From Cyprinodon diabolis (Eukaryota > Chordata > Actinopteri > Cyprinodontiformes > Cyprinodontidae), in the NCBI GenBank assembly GCA_030533445.1, contig CM060068.1:28754510-28818509 (forward strand): DNA of 64,000 nucleotides, given 5' to 3'. Position numbers and translations under genes: made by a program. The notes beneath the pieces were generated by a model. That model had not been told where the DNA came from. It did no database searches and saw only the letters and a program-made list of their open reading frames with translations. The first letter of the stretch is position 1. Each line of letters opens with the position of its first letter. Of the stretch, positions 38,620 to 50,719 are shown piece after piece.

Positions 38620-41016
38620 TGTACAACCTCTTACCATGTTTAGCAAACACTGTTTTGTTGAGACTTGTCTTAGCAACTGTCTTATCAAGATATGCAAGCG
38701 GTATTAAATGGTCTCTGTGAGAGGAGTTAGCTACACTGAATTTTTGAATATTGCATCAAAATTCCAACATATTTCGTATGCAACCATTTCAGATGCAATG
38801 ATGCAACACCAGGGTACATGAACGTAAATATATGGGCATAGTGGCAACATTGTAGTTTAACTACAGCAAGAAAAAAAGATCACCACGAAGAGAATCAGCC
38901 TGTAGTTGATATATATAAAAAGGCAGCTTAAAGCATGCTTTAAAGAAAAGTTCTGATAACTGCAGCGGCCAAATAGACGGAAAAATACAAAAAAATACTT
39001 CAAATTATAGCTTCGAGTTTAACAACAAAGTGAAAATGTGAAAGCATGGTTCAGATCACTGATTTGCAAAGGCATATTTTCAGAAATTTTAAATCCTTAT
39101 ACCACATTATGACAGAAGAGCTTACTGAATGAACCGGTCCTTTAATGAAACAAAATCTACCACTCCAAAACTGCCTTTACCACATAGTATCAGTTCATTA
39201 GAAGGAAACCAACTAGCTTTGCACATCCCTTTTTTTTCCGCATGCAACCTTTATGCACATGCTTTAGAGCACTTTAGAGTTGGACCGCTCGACGATCAGG
39301 TGCTTTGTGAATGATAACAGTTCTACAGACATGTTTTACGACTTGCAATACTGAGCTTGTTAAAAAGAGAAAAAAAAAACTGTAAAGCTTTCGTTGTAAT
39401 TTTAGCCCCAGAAGGTATACTAAAAAAAAAACTAAAAAAAATGTTTTAAAAAGGCCAGATTTTATCTCTAAAATCCCTGCTTACTGTGCTGCTTTTCTTG
39501 TTTGGTGGGTCACCCTCAGCTTCTACATTGAAGGTTACAGATAGAGCATGTTATTAGGTGGAAAGAAAATACTCAGCTTATAAAGAAGAGATTTTGGGTT
39601 CAATTCCAACTTTGTCGAATAGAATGCTTGAAGAGCAAGACACTGACCCTACCTGATTGCTTACTGCAGAACTGAAATCTGGACACTTACTTTTGCACAC
39701 AGACTGAAACTAACAGCTGCTCAATGAAAACAGAAAACCTAACTCTTAAACCCTTGATGCAAAAAGCCTCTAAAAAAACATCCTTTGTCCCATTCTGAAG
39801 AAGACACAACATCAGGATTGGACTGCGAGCCTCAACCGTCTCTCTTTCAAGGAATTTTTACCACCATGTATGGAAAGGTAATTACAATGGATATGCATGC
39901 ATTTCTCATGTCCTTTAAATGCTTGCACACTCTGCCAGAAGTGAGGGCACAGCTGGTCCTGATGACTCGAGCGCTCTTGCTTTTGAAGACCAAGCTCAGA
40001 TAACTGCTAGCCTCATCGGTTATAGCGCCTCTGAAATTACACCTCCAGTTTCCCTCTGTGCCCACAGAGTCCCACACACTGGGCATACATATTGTCTGGG
40101 ACAAAGAAAATGAAACTCCACCTCCAACTACAGCCGGTAGTGAAAATATATGAGCTTTCAAGGATTAACTAAAGGGATTGTATAACCAGTAAAGCCATAC
40201 TGGATAATTATCTGATCATGGACCCATGAACTTCAAACAATTTACAAACATCTATAACCTCTTGGGACGATTACAAAAACAGCATTGGTGGTAAGTTTAG
40301 GTACATAATTTGATGTTATGTTATGTATGATTTGCAGCAGATGCAAGAATGTAGAAAAAACAAGGTAATTACAGGGTCTGTAATTAGTTGATCAAAAAAA
40401 TACATTTTTTACTCTAAAGCCAAATCAAAAAAATAAACCAAATGTTAATTTCCAAAAATAGTTTTGCTCCTCGATTATTGCATAAATAATCATGTGAGAA
40501 CAGCAACACATACAGTACTTGCTTTTATTCGATTGAGGTTTTTCGACCATCAGACTGGTGGAAGTTTCTTTGAAAAACTACTTCTATTGCCCATAAGAGT
40601 TTTACATTTGCTGCAAACAGCAGTTGCATTTCTAATACTGGCAGAATTATAACAGTTAAACTCTGCATAATTCATTTCCTTTATGTGCTTAACAATGCTT
40701 ATTCAATGTACAGCATTTAATATGATTGAAAAAATTGCAATTGAGTCTACCGTTTCTTGTTAGGCCAGTTACTAAGACAAACAATGAATGTTCCTGATTC
40801 TAGTTCCTTCCTAACTGACAGCACTAGCTGGATACTTAATTAATGTGACAGCAGATCCACCTACTGTAGCATACCGATCAGAGGTACTCTGAACAAGCCA
40901 TAGTTTTTTACCCTGAATACCCCCGAGTTGACCAACTCCTGTGATGACTCGTGTGTCAGATTTACAGGTGCATAAGAAACAGCGAGTGCAAAGGTTCCTG
41001 CTTGGGATTTTTGTAC
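38620..41016. other. Noncoding, no gene seen
   Basis: AT-rich DNA. Open frames at 39785-40161 overlap on both strands and have no domain. Confidence 0.35.
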
Positions 41017-41024
41017 GTACATAA

Positions 41025-41535
41025 TAGGGTTGTCACGATACTAAACTTTTCAACCCGATACCGATACTAAGTAAAATATTCAATACTCCATACCTTTTTC
41101 GATACCACAAGAATAAAAACAAAGACTCTAAAATTCAACAGAAATATTTTTGTTACTAAAAAAATACAATAAATAAATAAAAAATAATAAGAATAATATT
41201 TTGAGGTTGTATGCTGTGCACAATATCAAGCAAGCTAGAAAAAAAACTCACAAAATTAAATTTGTTTCTTCCTTGGCTATGTTTTGCAGATATAACAATG
41301 ACACTGGCCAAACCAGTTAAACAAATTAATTCTCAGCAGCTGCACCTCTTACAAGAAAAGTCTGAAACTGAAAAATGCACAGAATTATTCAATCACACAG
41401 TGTTCTGAGAGTGCATCGTCATCTATTCTGCACTTTAGATGGCTGTATCGATACTTTTTGAAAATGAGTATTGTATCCAGATACAACATTTCAGTATCCA
41501 TACTTTTTTGAGTATCGATACTTTTGACAACCCCA
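41025..41535. mobile_element. hAT-like MITE (TAGGGTTGTCACGATAC family), copy 1
   Basis: A 511-bp element with ends TAGGGTTGTCA and TGACAACCCCA. The flanking 8-mers are GTACATAA and GTATATAA (one mismatch). Subterminal sequence is rich in GTATCGATAC-like units. The interior is shared with copy 2 at 50720, including GTATGCTGTGCACAATAT and AGAATTATTCAATCACACAG. Confidence 0.82.
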
Positions 41536-41543
41536 GTATATAA

Positions 41544-43338
41544 GAAAATGCAATTAAATACGTACTTTTTTTTTAATGCAAAATTTTAAAATGAATAAAT
41601 CTTTGCGAGTTTTCAGTCTCGCAGTGAATCCATCTTGAAAGACTCCCGCTAATATGTCAGAAGTGGCCTTGCCGCGACATTACAAACATTGCAATGCTGG
41701 AGGACTCACCTGTTCATACTGCAATTGACTCGGTTTTAGCTAAAATAGCGACAATTTCTCGTTTCCAAAAAAGGAGCAAAGAGAAGGGCTTTGTGCATTT
41801 GTAGATGGGAAAGAAGACCAAGTTGCCATGGCCATTATGTCTGAAAATTAATGATTCGCCGCTACGATTGGCTAAACATATTATGGAAGGCAGGTACTAG
41901 CTGGCACGTCACCCATTCAGCTTGAAGCATTGTATTAAACGTGAAGCACATCCATTGCATCTAGCTCCATCTGCCTTCCAATGTTCATGTTTTCTTTAAG
42001 TTGTTAATAAAGTTTTTTGGTTTGTTTAAATTAGGAAATGTGTAACAGTTGTTATGATTGTGTCTTTTTTATAATGTAAGGGAAGAAAAAAAAAAAAAAG
42101 CAATACAGGCTCAAAGAATGCCCCCTCACAGAAAAAAAAAACTACCTATTCCAAAAGCAATATATCAATATATCAAACGATTAAACTGAACTTCATGAAA
42201 ATACAACCGGAATTAAAAAAAAAAAAAAACGTCTCTTCTTCCCATCCTATACCGCATGAATCATCTCATCTGATGCTAATGATATTTGCAGCCCTATTAT
42301 CATTCACCATCATTAACACAGATCATGCATTTCATTAGTCATCATATTTTATAGACTCTTTGTGGTATGACAGCTTTAACAGATAATATGAACCTACAAA
42401 GACTTCCTTAACTACACTTTTAAAGTTTAGGCATTTAGATGTTTTTTTGCAGGCATTTGCTGACTTACAGACCTCAGAACATCAGTGCCATTCAGTTGAA
42501 TTCTTTGCTTCTATTCACTCTGTGATTACATTTTTTTATTTAACCTATTTCAGCAGGGCTCAATAAATGTGAAGCAAACTGTAAGCAGCTTGTTGATTTA
42601 TGCAAACTATGTAAAAAAAAAACGACACTAATGAGTTAGTTAGATCCACAATAATACTTTTAGCAGGTGTGTTTTTTTCTGTATACTGTACAACATTTAA
42701 CACACAGAAGGTGTCAGATTCAAGCAGCTATGATAAAACATATTTTCTCCTCACAGTGTGCAGCAATACACCCCTGCAAAACTAATACAGAAAATATTTT
42801 AAAGGATTATTATAATCATTGCTAACTTGAGATTAACATGCACAAAGAAAACGATGAAGATGTGAGTAAATGGTTTTAGCTTTAATGCGGTTTGGCACTG
42901 TAGAATAAAGCTCCATTGTTGCTGCTGTATACACAGACAACAGCTTTCCTGCACACCTGTAGTCCGTTGTGTTCAATTTGCAGACACAAAGGGAGGGCAT
43001 CTCATTCCCCACAATAAATATCCAGCTGCAGAGACAAAAAGATCCCAGGCAGCAAGCTGTAGTAATTAGATAGCTCAGTGCCAGGCATAAAATGGATATT
43101 TTGGTATGTTTGAAGTGCTTTTGGGTGATGTGCTTAAGAAGTAGTTGCCTAAAGTCTTTGCAGTACAGATCAAGGACCACAGCTTCGATACAAAGAATTC
43201 AGTACGACCATGAAGGACTCCTTGATTTAATGCAAAAGTGATGTTGAATAAAAGCATAACATACCTTGTTAAAACATCTGTGGATTGCAAGATGCATGTT
43301 TTATCTCTGTGGAACAATCTCCTGCATTAAAGGGGGAG
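41544..43338. other. Noncoding, no gene seen
   Basis: Open frames at 42833-43317 (minus) overlap in different frames without domains. Confidence 0.35.
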
Positions 43339-43558
43339 GGGGAGAGGTGGCCTAGTGGTTATAGCATTGGGCCTGGAATTTAGAGGTTGTGAGTTCAAGC
43401 CCCACTCCCACAAACTGCCACTCTGGGTCCCTGAGCAAGACCCTTAACCCCACACTGCTCCCCGGTTGCCACACAATGGCAGCCCACTGCTCCCCAAAGG
43501 GATGGGTTAAATGCAGAGGTAAATTTCTCCAGGGTGAGATGAGTAAAGGTTGATTAAA
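43339..43558 (+). repeat. tRNA-derived SINE
   Basis: Starts GGGAGAGGTGGCCTAGTGGT (A box) with GGTTGTGAGTTCAAGCCCC (B box) about 40 bp on, the spacing of a tRNA-type internal promoter. The body includes CTGAGCAAGACCCTTAACCC and CCCACTGCTCCCCAAAGG, and it ends in an AT-rich tail. The same family lies inverted at 59728. Confidence 0.75.
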
Positions 43559-43599
43559 AAAAAAAATTAAATGTGCAGTGACCGACAAGCAAAGGTGTT

Positions 43600-43785
43600 T
43601 ACTAACATTTCTTTAAGGCAGGTGTCTCCTGGTCCTCTAAAACAAATCAAAGCCCATTACCAGACATTTTTCAAGCTTGATGGAATACTGAAGAGGCAAC
43701 TTAGTTATTCCATTCAGCTAGATTGGAGCAGGGATGCATCTAAAATCTGCAGGACAGTAGATCTTGAGGACCACGGTAGGATAAT
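43600..43785. repeat. Fragment of a common fish interspersed repeat
   Basis: TTGGAGCAGGGATGCATCTA, then CTGCAGGACAGTAGATCTTG and GAGGACCACGG, resemble the end of a widespread fish MITE that reads GACACATCTAAAACATGCAGG. No target duplication was found, so boundaries are approximate. Confidence 0.4.
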
Positions 43786-43799
43786 ACCATTCTTTAACG

Positions 43800-46400
43800 A
43801 GTCTGGGCCTATTTATTGTGCACAAAAACTTTAAGGCTTCCACTGTTTTCTCCATCCCTAACACCCCTGCAGTAACTGGTCCTAATAACTTTCAACCTGT
43901 AGTACTTACATCTGTGCCTCCCTCCCTGTGACACCTTGGACCCATCCACAGACAAAGCAATAGGTTTAGCTCTTCCCACATTCCTCAGCCACCTTGAGAG
44001 GGGAAACACCTGTGAGGAAATGCTTTTCATTGACTACAGCTAAGAACTGAACACATTAAACCATCCAAACTAGTCACTAAGCTCATTACCCTGTCTAGGG
44101 CTGCAACTAACGATTATTTTAAAAATCGATGAATCGGCCGATTATTTTTTCGATTAATCGATGAAGCGGACAAAAAATATTTTTTATATTAACATCTTTA
44201 TTCCAAAATAAACATTTTAGACAGAACAAACAAGCACACAAGTACAGGTTGCTCATTAACTGTACTGGTGCAATATGAAAAATAAATGTTTGTGTTAAAA
44301 CTACGCAAACTTATATGAGAAATGTAGCTGTACATCCACAAAATATAGGGTACTTTGTTGTTTCATAAAGTGCAAAAAAAGATATTTTTGTTTTTTAAAG
44401 CCCCTCAGGGGTTCAAACAATAGGCCCCCCATTTCAACAAATGAGTTTTTTTTACTAGAAGAGTTCTGCCTTTTAAGACAGGAAAGTATAGCAGTTAAAG
44501 TTGCTACTTGAGAAAATACTTAACCATAGAGATAAAAAAATAGCCCTGTGATTCAAATTATAAATTGTATTTGGAATAAAAATGAGAGAACTAGGGGTGC
44601 TAAAAAACACATCCTCCAAAGACAGATATTTACATGGGAATGTGGCATATAATTAATTGACATATTACTGATCTTGCTGGATTTTATTCTGTTTTACTTC
44701 CATAAATTGCAGGATCTTCTTTACTTTATCTTTGCCAGAAGATTTAAACTTTAAAAGCCTTGCCCTCATAATTTGCAAGTTAATTTATTTATAAAGAAAA
44801 TATAAACGCTGCTTAAGCTAATTCAAATGAAATTAAAAGTAAAATAAGTAGCCAACCTTATTACTGTCTGTAACCTAAACAAGGTAAGGAAAGCATCAGA
44901 TGAGCTACCTGAGAAACTAACGTTACGTTTCCCCACTTTAAAACCAAACAAACATGGTGCTTCCGTGCCATGTTAATTTGTTTTTACAAAAGTTGCATGT
45001 TACGACTTTTTTCACTTTACAAAGCGCAGGCTATTTTAATTATTGTGATCAATTTGCGCCGTCAATCCCGGCGCATGCGCGCTTCATTTGCAGTCTGGAC
45101 GCTGAGGGTAAACATCCTGCGGCTCTGACTGCAGCGCTGAGAGGGACTCCTGCGGGAGCGGGAGAACAGGGTTGGGATGGGGGAGGGGCCCCACGGCAGA
45201 GTAGGAACGATACATGCTTTCACGTAAGAGTCTCCAAAAGCCGCCAGTGACACCGTAAAAAGTCGCCAGATTTGTCGCTAGTCGCTTTTTTGAAAAATAG
45301 TCGATGGAAGGGTCTGAAAAGTCGCTGAGTTGGCAACACTGCACCTGCAGCGCTGGCTCGCTCTGCTGTATTTTTTTTCTTCCCCCGTTTCAGTCAAGTG
45401 GATGTGATGACGGTGGCGGCGAATGAGGCATTAATCGCGCGACACAACTAATCGATGATGAAATTCGTTGCCAACGCTTTTAAAAGTTGATTTTATCGAT
45501 TCGTTGTTGCAGCCCTAACACTGTCCTTGAAGAAGTCCATCTGCTGCTGGATATTAGACTTCCTTACCAACAAACCACAGGTAATGAGAACCGGCAGACA
45601 CTTTTCCTCCACACTAGTCCTCAGCACAGGTGTACCTCAGGGCTGTGTTCTCAGTCCACTCCTTTACTAATCATCACATGTTTGTTTGAGCTGTGGCACA
45701 GCTCAAACATTGTCCTTAAGTCAGCTGACAAAACTACCATCTTCTACCTCATTACCATCTATGACAACAGTGCATATAAGGTGAATAACTGATCAGTTGG
45801 TGTCAGAAAGATAACCTCTCTGAATGTTAGCGAAACTAAGGAAATGATGGTCGACAGCATGGGGGGCCAGCATTATTGAGGGCCTGTTGACGGGCTGTAT
45901 CTCAGTGTGTTACGGGAACTGCACCAGTGAGAGCCAGAGAGCACTACAGAGGGTTATGCAACTGGCAGAGGACATCACTGGTAGCATCTCCCTCCAGTAC
46001 AAGAAATTTACCACAGCAGTTGTCTGAGCAAAGGATGCAGCATTATCAAAGACTACAGTCACCCAGCAAAAGGACTTTTCCGTCTGCTACCTTCTGGCAG
46101 GCTGTACAAGTGCCTGGCAGCTGACACAAAAAGACTCAAAGACTGTTATTATCCACAAGCTGTCAGATTACTGAACTCCTGACAATAATGCTGAACTCTT
46201 TTGTCAGCAACATTGCCCTTAACCAAATTTGAGACACTTCATTTGCTCTTTGCTGCTGCACTACATGACTTCTCTTAATTCAAGATCATTAGTACTCCTT
46301 TATTTCATGTTGAGTCAGATGGTTATTCTCATCCTAAGCATTTCATCACGTTGTTAATTCTCAGTTAACCTGCATTTGAAAAAAATTCATACAATATAAT
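43800..46400 (+). mobile_element. Old Rex/L2-lineage LINE, decayed, split by a hAT-like element
   Basis: Frame-broken translation shows reverse transcriptase pieces in order. Before the insertion come LPTFLSHLERG and EMLFIDYS (motif A). After it come [30 protein letters not shown] (motif B), the diverged ADKTTI (motif C region), NNLSLNV-like KDNLSLNVSETKEMMVD, and a C-terminal LQRVMQLAEDITG. The two halves join when 44096-45517 and one target duplication are removed. There are multiple stops, and no LINE 3' repeat tail was found, so the right end is approximate. Confidence 0.8.
44096..45517. mobile_element. hAT-like element (TAGGGCTGCAACTAACGATT family) inside the LINE
   Basis: A 1422-bp element with ends TAGGGCTGCAACTAACGATT and GTTGTTGCAGCCCTA. 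The flanks ACCCTGTC (44088-44095) and ACACTGTC (45518-45525) match 7 of 8. Both ends are rich in ATCGATTAATCGAT palindromic units. The right-hand third (45050-45430) is GC-rich, with GGCGCATGCGCGC near 45070. No transposase was recognised; a 98-codon frame at 44954-45250 has no domain. Confidence 0.85.
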
Positions 46401-47063
46401 ACAGTATCTAATAAGTATAGGATAGTTGCTGGGTGTCTAACGGACGGTATCCAGACAGCTGACCACATACACACACAAAAATAAACATTAACACACTATC
46501 ATTTCATATGAAATAATCTGCAAGGCAGACATTTAGCTATAGCCCGGAGCATTGACCAGGCATTGTTTTCTACTAGTAGTGTGTTACAGAGGAAGAAGTG
46601 AAAAACACTCTACACTTCTGTCCAGTCAATTAAACTGTAAAACTCTACTGAAGGGCTAACAAAATCACTTTCAAACCAATCTTGACATTAATATTTATAT
46701 TTTTCACATTTCAAGCTTGACTTTGTTTTCAGAATGATCCAACAAATAACTGTAATTTGTGGGTGAGAATAGCTGTAACAAGCTTCTTTTTTAATCTGCT
46801 GTCCTTATCACAAGTGGTTTTTTGTTGATGAAGTGTTTCCATGACAGGAAGATGTTCAGATCACCAAGACTGATATCAACCCGGCCACAGTGCTAGTGGT
46901 AAAACCAAACACTTTGTTTATTCTTCTTTATTAATTAGCAACTTTATCAGCTTCTAGTTAGTTATATGGTTTAGCATGTTTTAGATTACACTAGATTTTC
47001 TCAAAACAAACTGTAATGAAAACACACAAAAAAAGCTTGTTGACTCGTTTTATGGGACATTTC

Positions 47064-47094
<31 letters not shown>

Positions 47095-47807
47095 ATATTC
47101 AACCGAAAGATAAATGTTGGGGGAGTTTTTTAAAAAGAAACAGATGAGGCTGACTCTAAAGAGGACAAATTAACATTGGCACCTTTTTGTATCGTATGTC
47201 ATCACCATGTCTACAAATAAATGTCAGCAACCCATAATTATGTTGAAGAGGGTGGTATGCAACAGCGTCTGACTCAATGGAGCTGGGAGATTTTCAGGGT
47301 GAAAAACTCAGATAAACTAACAAAAAAAAACAACTGACTCAATAAAAAGAGATCGAACTTTTTTCATAAAAATACATATGCTAATGAGCCTAACTAAAGA
47401 GACCATTTTTATTAGCTTATGTCAATAACTGCACTGAGGCATTTGTTATGTTCTCCAACGTTAATAGACTATCCATAAATACAAACTGGAGGGCATAACG
47501 GAGGCTAAGTCCTAAAGAAAATCAAGATTTCTTGGTCTCCAAGACATTGAGCTTTGGAAATTGGTCAGAGTCCTGGTCATCAACCAGATACATAATCACA
47601 GGTATCAGCAAACTTTATGATGTGTTGGTCCTCATTTTGACTCTTAGCTTGCTTTTTATTTTTTATTCATTTATTTATTTTTTGACTGTTTAAAAAAATA
47701 ATAATAATAAGGGCAAAGAGTTCATGAAATCTATTCCTTTTTACATAGTCCTATAGGGGCAACTAATTCTACAACCTAAATGAACTATGGCTGCAGGTGC
47801 ACTTTTA
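46401..47807. other. Noncoding, no gene seen
   Basis: Contains a long T run at 47064-47090 and AT-rich DNA. No repeat family recognised. Confidence 0.35.
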
Positions 47808-47881
47808 GTATTTTACAGTGTTGCACCGATACCAGTATCGGACGGAGCCCCGACACTGCACTAAAATGGTGGTATCGGTAT

Positions 47882-48821
47882 TAGGGCTGGGCGATAATTC
47901 AATAACGATATATATCGATCGATAGACGTGTGGCGCAATAGAAAAAAATAGGCTCGATAAAAGTTCGATAAAGAAACGCAGTTTTCCTTCCTTCTCATTG
48001 TAGCCTAGCATGTAGGTTTATGCTAGTCACTACTCCCTCCTAACCAATCGCAATCGCGGACCCAGGCATGGCGTCACAAAGCGCCGCCCTCTCAAACCAC
48101 AACACAGAGCACATGCAGATGTCGCAGCAAGGAGAGGCGGAGGAAATTGCTCCAAAGAAGGGTTTTTGTAGTTCGCCAGTTTGGCAGTATTTCGGTCATG
48201 GCAAGTCGGACAAAAAACAAACCACAGTCATCTGTAAAATGTGTAGGGAACCAGTGAAAACGAAGTCTGATAACACAACCATTTTTTTTTTTTTTTTTTA
48301 TCATCTCAGCAGCACACACCCGCTGGAGTACGAGCTGTGTAGGCCCCGCCGCGACTCTCGTCCGAGGAATCTTCGGGAATTTCGGGAAAATATATATATA
48401 AAGTTCTGGGCAGTTTCCAACGTAGTTCTAACAATTGAGAGAAAAATGCTGAGGGGCCAGCAACTTCAAAGTAATAACTCAGGTTAAAGCAGGAAACTAA
48501 GCTGAACCAGGTTTATTTGTTATATTTATTTTGGTCACTTTAGTTTATTCTTTGTCAGTATTTAATAACATAACTCAGGTCTTTTAAGTTATTTTTCTTT
48601 AAAACAATTCTGTTATGGTTAAAAAAGTTTGTTAAATAAATATTTAATTGGAAGTCTGTGTTTGTGTTCTTTATTAAAATTAAATCATTTAGCAATATCA
48701 TAAAAAGTCCAGGCAGAGCTGCACATAAAATATGGTTTCAAATATTTTCAATAATTATCGATATCGATCAATATGCATTTTTTTTTATCGATAAGCTTTT
48801 TTTCTATATCGCCCAGCCCTA
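47882..48821 (+). mobile_element. hAT element derivative with BED-finger ORF, nested
   Basis: A 940-bp element with perfect 15-bp TIRs TAGGGCTGGGCGATA / TATCGCCCAGCCCTA. It has a perfect 8-bp duplication ATCGGTAT (47874-47881 and 48822-48829), the hAT hallmark. It lies inside the outer MITE. Subterminal ATATCGATCGATA-like palindromes occur at both ends. It keeps only the 5' part of a transposase gene, so it is non-autonomous. Confidence 0.95.
48068..48487 (+). pseudogene. BED-type zinc finger fragment of a hAT transposase (ZBED-like)
   Basis: A 139-codon frame starting MASQSAALSN. A BED finger spans about residues 35-90: aromatic SPVWQYFG, Cys56 and Cys59 (VICKMCREPVKT), His79 and His84 (YHLSSTHPLEYE), giving C-x2-C and H-x4-H. 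BED fingers are the N-terminal DNA-binding domain of hAT transposases and ZBED proteins. The catalytic RNase-H-like domain and the C-terminal hAT dimerisation region are absent. A T homopolymer at about 48283-48299 encodes FFFFF where the family normally has a shorter stretch. The last 40 codons are not recognisable and probably run outside the old exon. Confidence 0.75.
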
Positions 48822-49120
48822 ATCGGTATCTGCGAGTACCGACAAATAGGGCACCGATACCATTTTGAGAGCCAAAAGTTTATTCAGCTATTGTCACCCA
48901 TTCCAAGTAAACAATAAAAAGTTCTACTGGATCACTTTGTATTAGTCTTTTTCCTGCTTCACAAAGGTAGACAGCAGGTAGACAAAGCCACGATGGCAAT
49001 TATTTTACATCCAAGTAGTATGCAGTTCTTCATAAATACCAGATGGTATCGGTATCAGCCAATACTGCACAGCCAGGTATCGGGGCCAAAAACTGGCATC
49101 GGCGCAACACTAGTATTTTC

Positions 49121-49424
49121 CCACAGATTCTTTTAGACTAAATATACAAACAAATATATCAAAGAAAATGAAGTTTAAAAAGTATGACAGGTCTGGACAA
49201 TAGTGAATAATAAGGAATGATTTCCTTATAGTGTTACAAGTAATGCTGTTTAATAGTATTATTTTCTCAGTAACGTAGACATTATCTAAATTCTGATCTT
49301 AGAATCGTTGTTACAATACTTAAAAATATAGATAGAAACATTTCTACAACTTGATCAATTAAAGCAACTGTACTGTAGCGCACACTCTGCCGCAGGAAAT
49401 AGCTTCTTTCAATTTGTAGCGCAG
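49121..49424. other. Short noncoding gap between two hAT-like elements
   Basis: No features recognised. Confidence 0.4.
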
Positions 49425-49432
49425 TGGGAAAG

Positions 49433-50625
49433 TAGGGGTGTAAATAATAATCGTTTTGTATCGATGCATCGATCCAAAAGCCAACGATCCGATGCATCGA
49501 CACGTCCGCAAGATAATCGATTCATGTTTTTTTTTTTTCCTCCGGTCTATTTTTATCCATTTGCTCCTGGGCGTAATTCTCCCTCCCGTGCTGCGGTGCC
49601 GCTAAACCTATTTTGCCCTCCTACCTCGCTTCCTGGTTATACTCTTACAGCAGTGTGTTGCAGTAAGCTTTACACAGACATTTTTAAATTATGCTCAGTA
49701 TTGAAGCGTGGTCTGAGCTACACGCTGTGGGTCTAGATACGGCCGAGGCGGTGAGGAAGTGGGGGCGAGTTTAGTCCGACGACGGAGGGACACGAGGGCC
49801 TAAAAGAGCGGAGATCCAGCTGGAAAAAGTGTCCCAGCGTTTTCGCGCACCTCGCTCTTCTAGCGGGTCAAACTTCACGAGTTGTTTTCCGCAATTTCGG
49901 TCATAAAAACAAAACAAGCCGGCCTCCTGTCTGCTGCACTGTTTGCGGTCAGCTACAATCTGGGAGAGGTGCAGCAGAGCGTCTGTCAAGGGGGCGGTGA
50001 CGTCGACACTCTGGAGCCTTCTTCTTCTTCTTTTTTTTAATGGCGGTTGGCAAACAACTTATAGGTGCATTACCGCCACCTTCCAGAATGGAGTATGGAC
50101 CAGACAAACTATTATATTCTCCCTAAAATACCTGTTCTCCTTCTTAGAAAATTAAAAATACTCCCAAAAACTACATCCCCAGATGACCTTTGAAACAATT
50201 CCTTTATATCTAGTTTATTTTTATTCCTGTCTAACTCTCTACGCAACATCTCTTTCCTGAGTATATTTATTACATTCTAAAAAAATATGTTGGACAGTTT
50301 CTCTGGAGCCGAGGTATTGCATTGAACTCATTACACTGATATTGTGCAGTATTTTTGCAGTATTTTTTGATGCAACTTTTCTACTTCTGTTATTTGCTGT
50401 TGTTTCCAAGGAAAATGCATAATGATATTACAGCTTTCATTGATTTAATTCAAACTTGAAACTTTGTTTAGCCTGTAAGGTGTAAAAAAAAATAATAATT
50501 AAAAAAAAAATTTAACCGATTAATCGAATCGAAGTGTATTCTTGAGTATCGAAAATAATCGAATCGTTGGGTCAGGAAATCGATACTGAATCGAATCGCC
50601 ATTATAGATGTGATTTACACCCCTA
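49433..50625. mobile_element. hAT-like element (TAGGGGTGTAAAT ends)
   Basis: A 1193-bp element with ends TAGGGGTGTAAAT / ATTTACACCCCTA. It has a perfect 8-bp duplication TGGGAAAG (49425-49432 and 50626-50633). Subterminal GATGCATCGAT and AATCGAATCG repeats are present. The interior 49730-50010 is GC-rich, with TGACGTCGAC at about 49998. A secondary repeat fragment lies at 50037-50330. No transposase domain was recognised. Confidence 0.9.
50037..50330. repeat. Interspersed repeat fragment (ATGGCGGTTGGCAAACAACT)
   Basis: TTTAATGGCGGTTGGCAAAC, followed by GGTGCATTACCGCCACC and TATGTTGGACAGTTTCTCTG, is a sequence I recognise as recurrent in fish genomes. It is inserted inside the hAT-like element at 49433. 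Class not determined; boundaries approximate. Confidence 0.4.
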
Positions 50626-50719
50626 TGGGAAAGCATAGGTGGTGAGATAGAAGCATACAGTATTGTTTGAGATGCCAACCAGCAGAGGAAGGGTAAGGTT
50701 TGCAGATACATGAACACAC

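Larger units (their letters stand above)
47816..49112. mobile_element. hAT-like MITE (CAGTGTTGCACCGATACC family), interrupted by another hAT
   Basis: Ends are CAGTGTTGCACCGATACCAG (left) and, on the complement, TAGTGTTGCGCCGATGCCAG (right). The flanks GTATTTTA (47808-47815) and GTATTTTC (49113-49120) match 7 of 8. Without the nested element and its duplication the unit is about 349 bp. Confidence 0.85.

Noticed and set aside
43339..43558. tRNA gene suggested by A- and B-box sequences
   Set aside because: The sequence does not fold as a full tRNA and has a SINE body and an inverted sister copy.
44954..45250. 98-codon frame in the hAT-like element as a transposase
   Set aside because: No BED finger, RNase-H-like or hAT dimerisation motif is visible; it is probably open because of local GC content.
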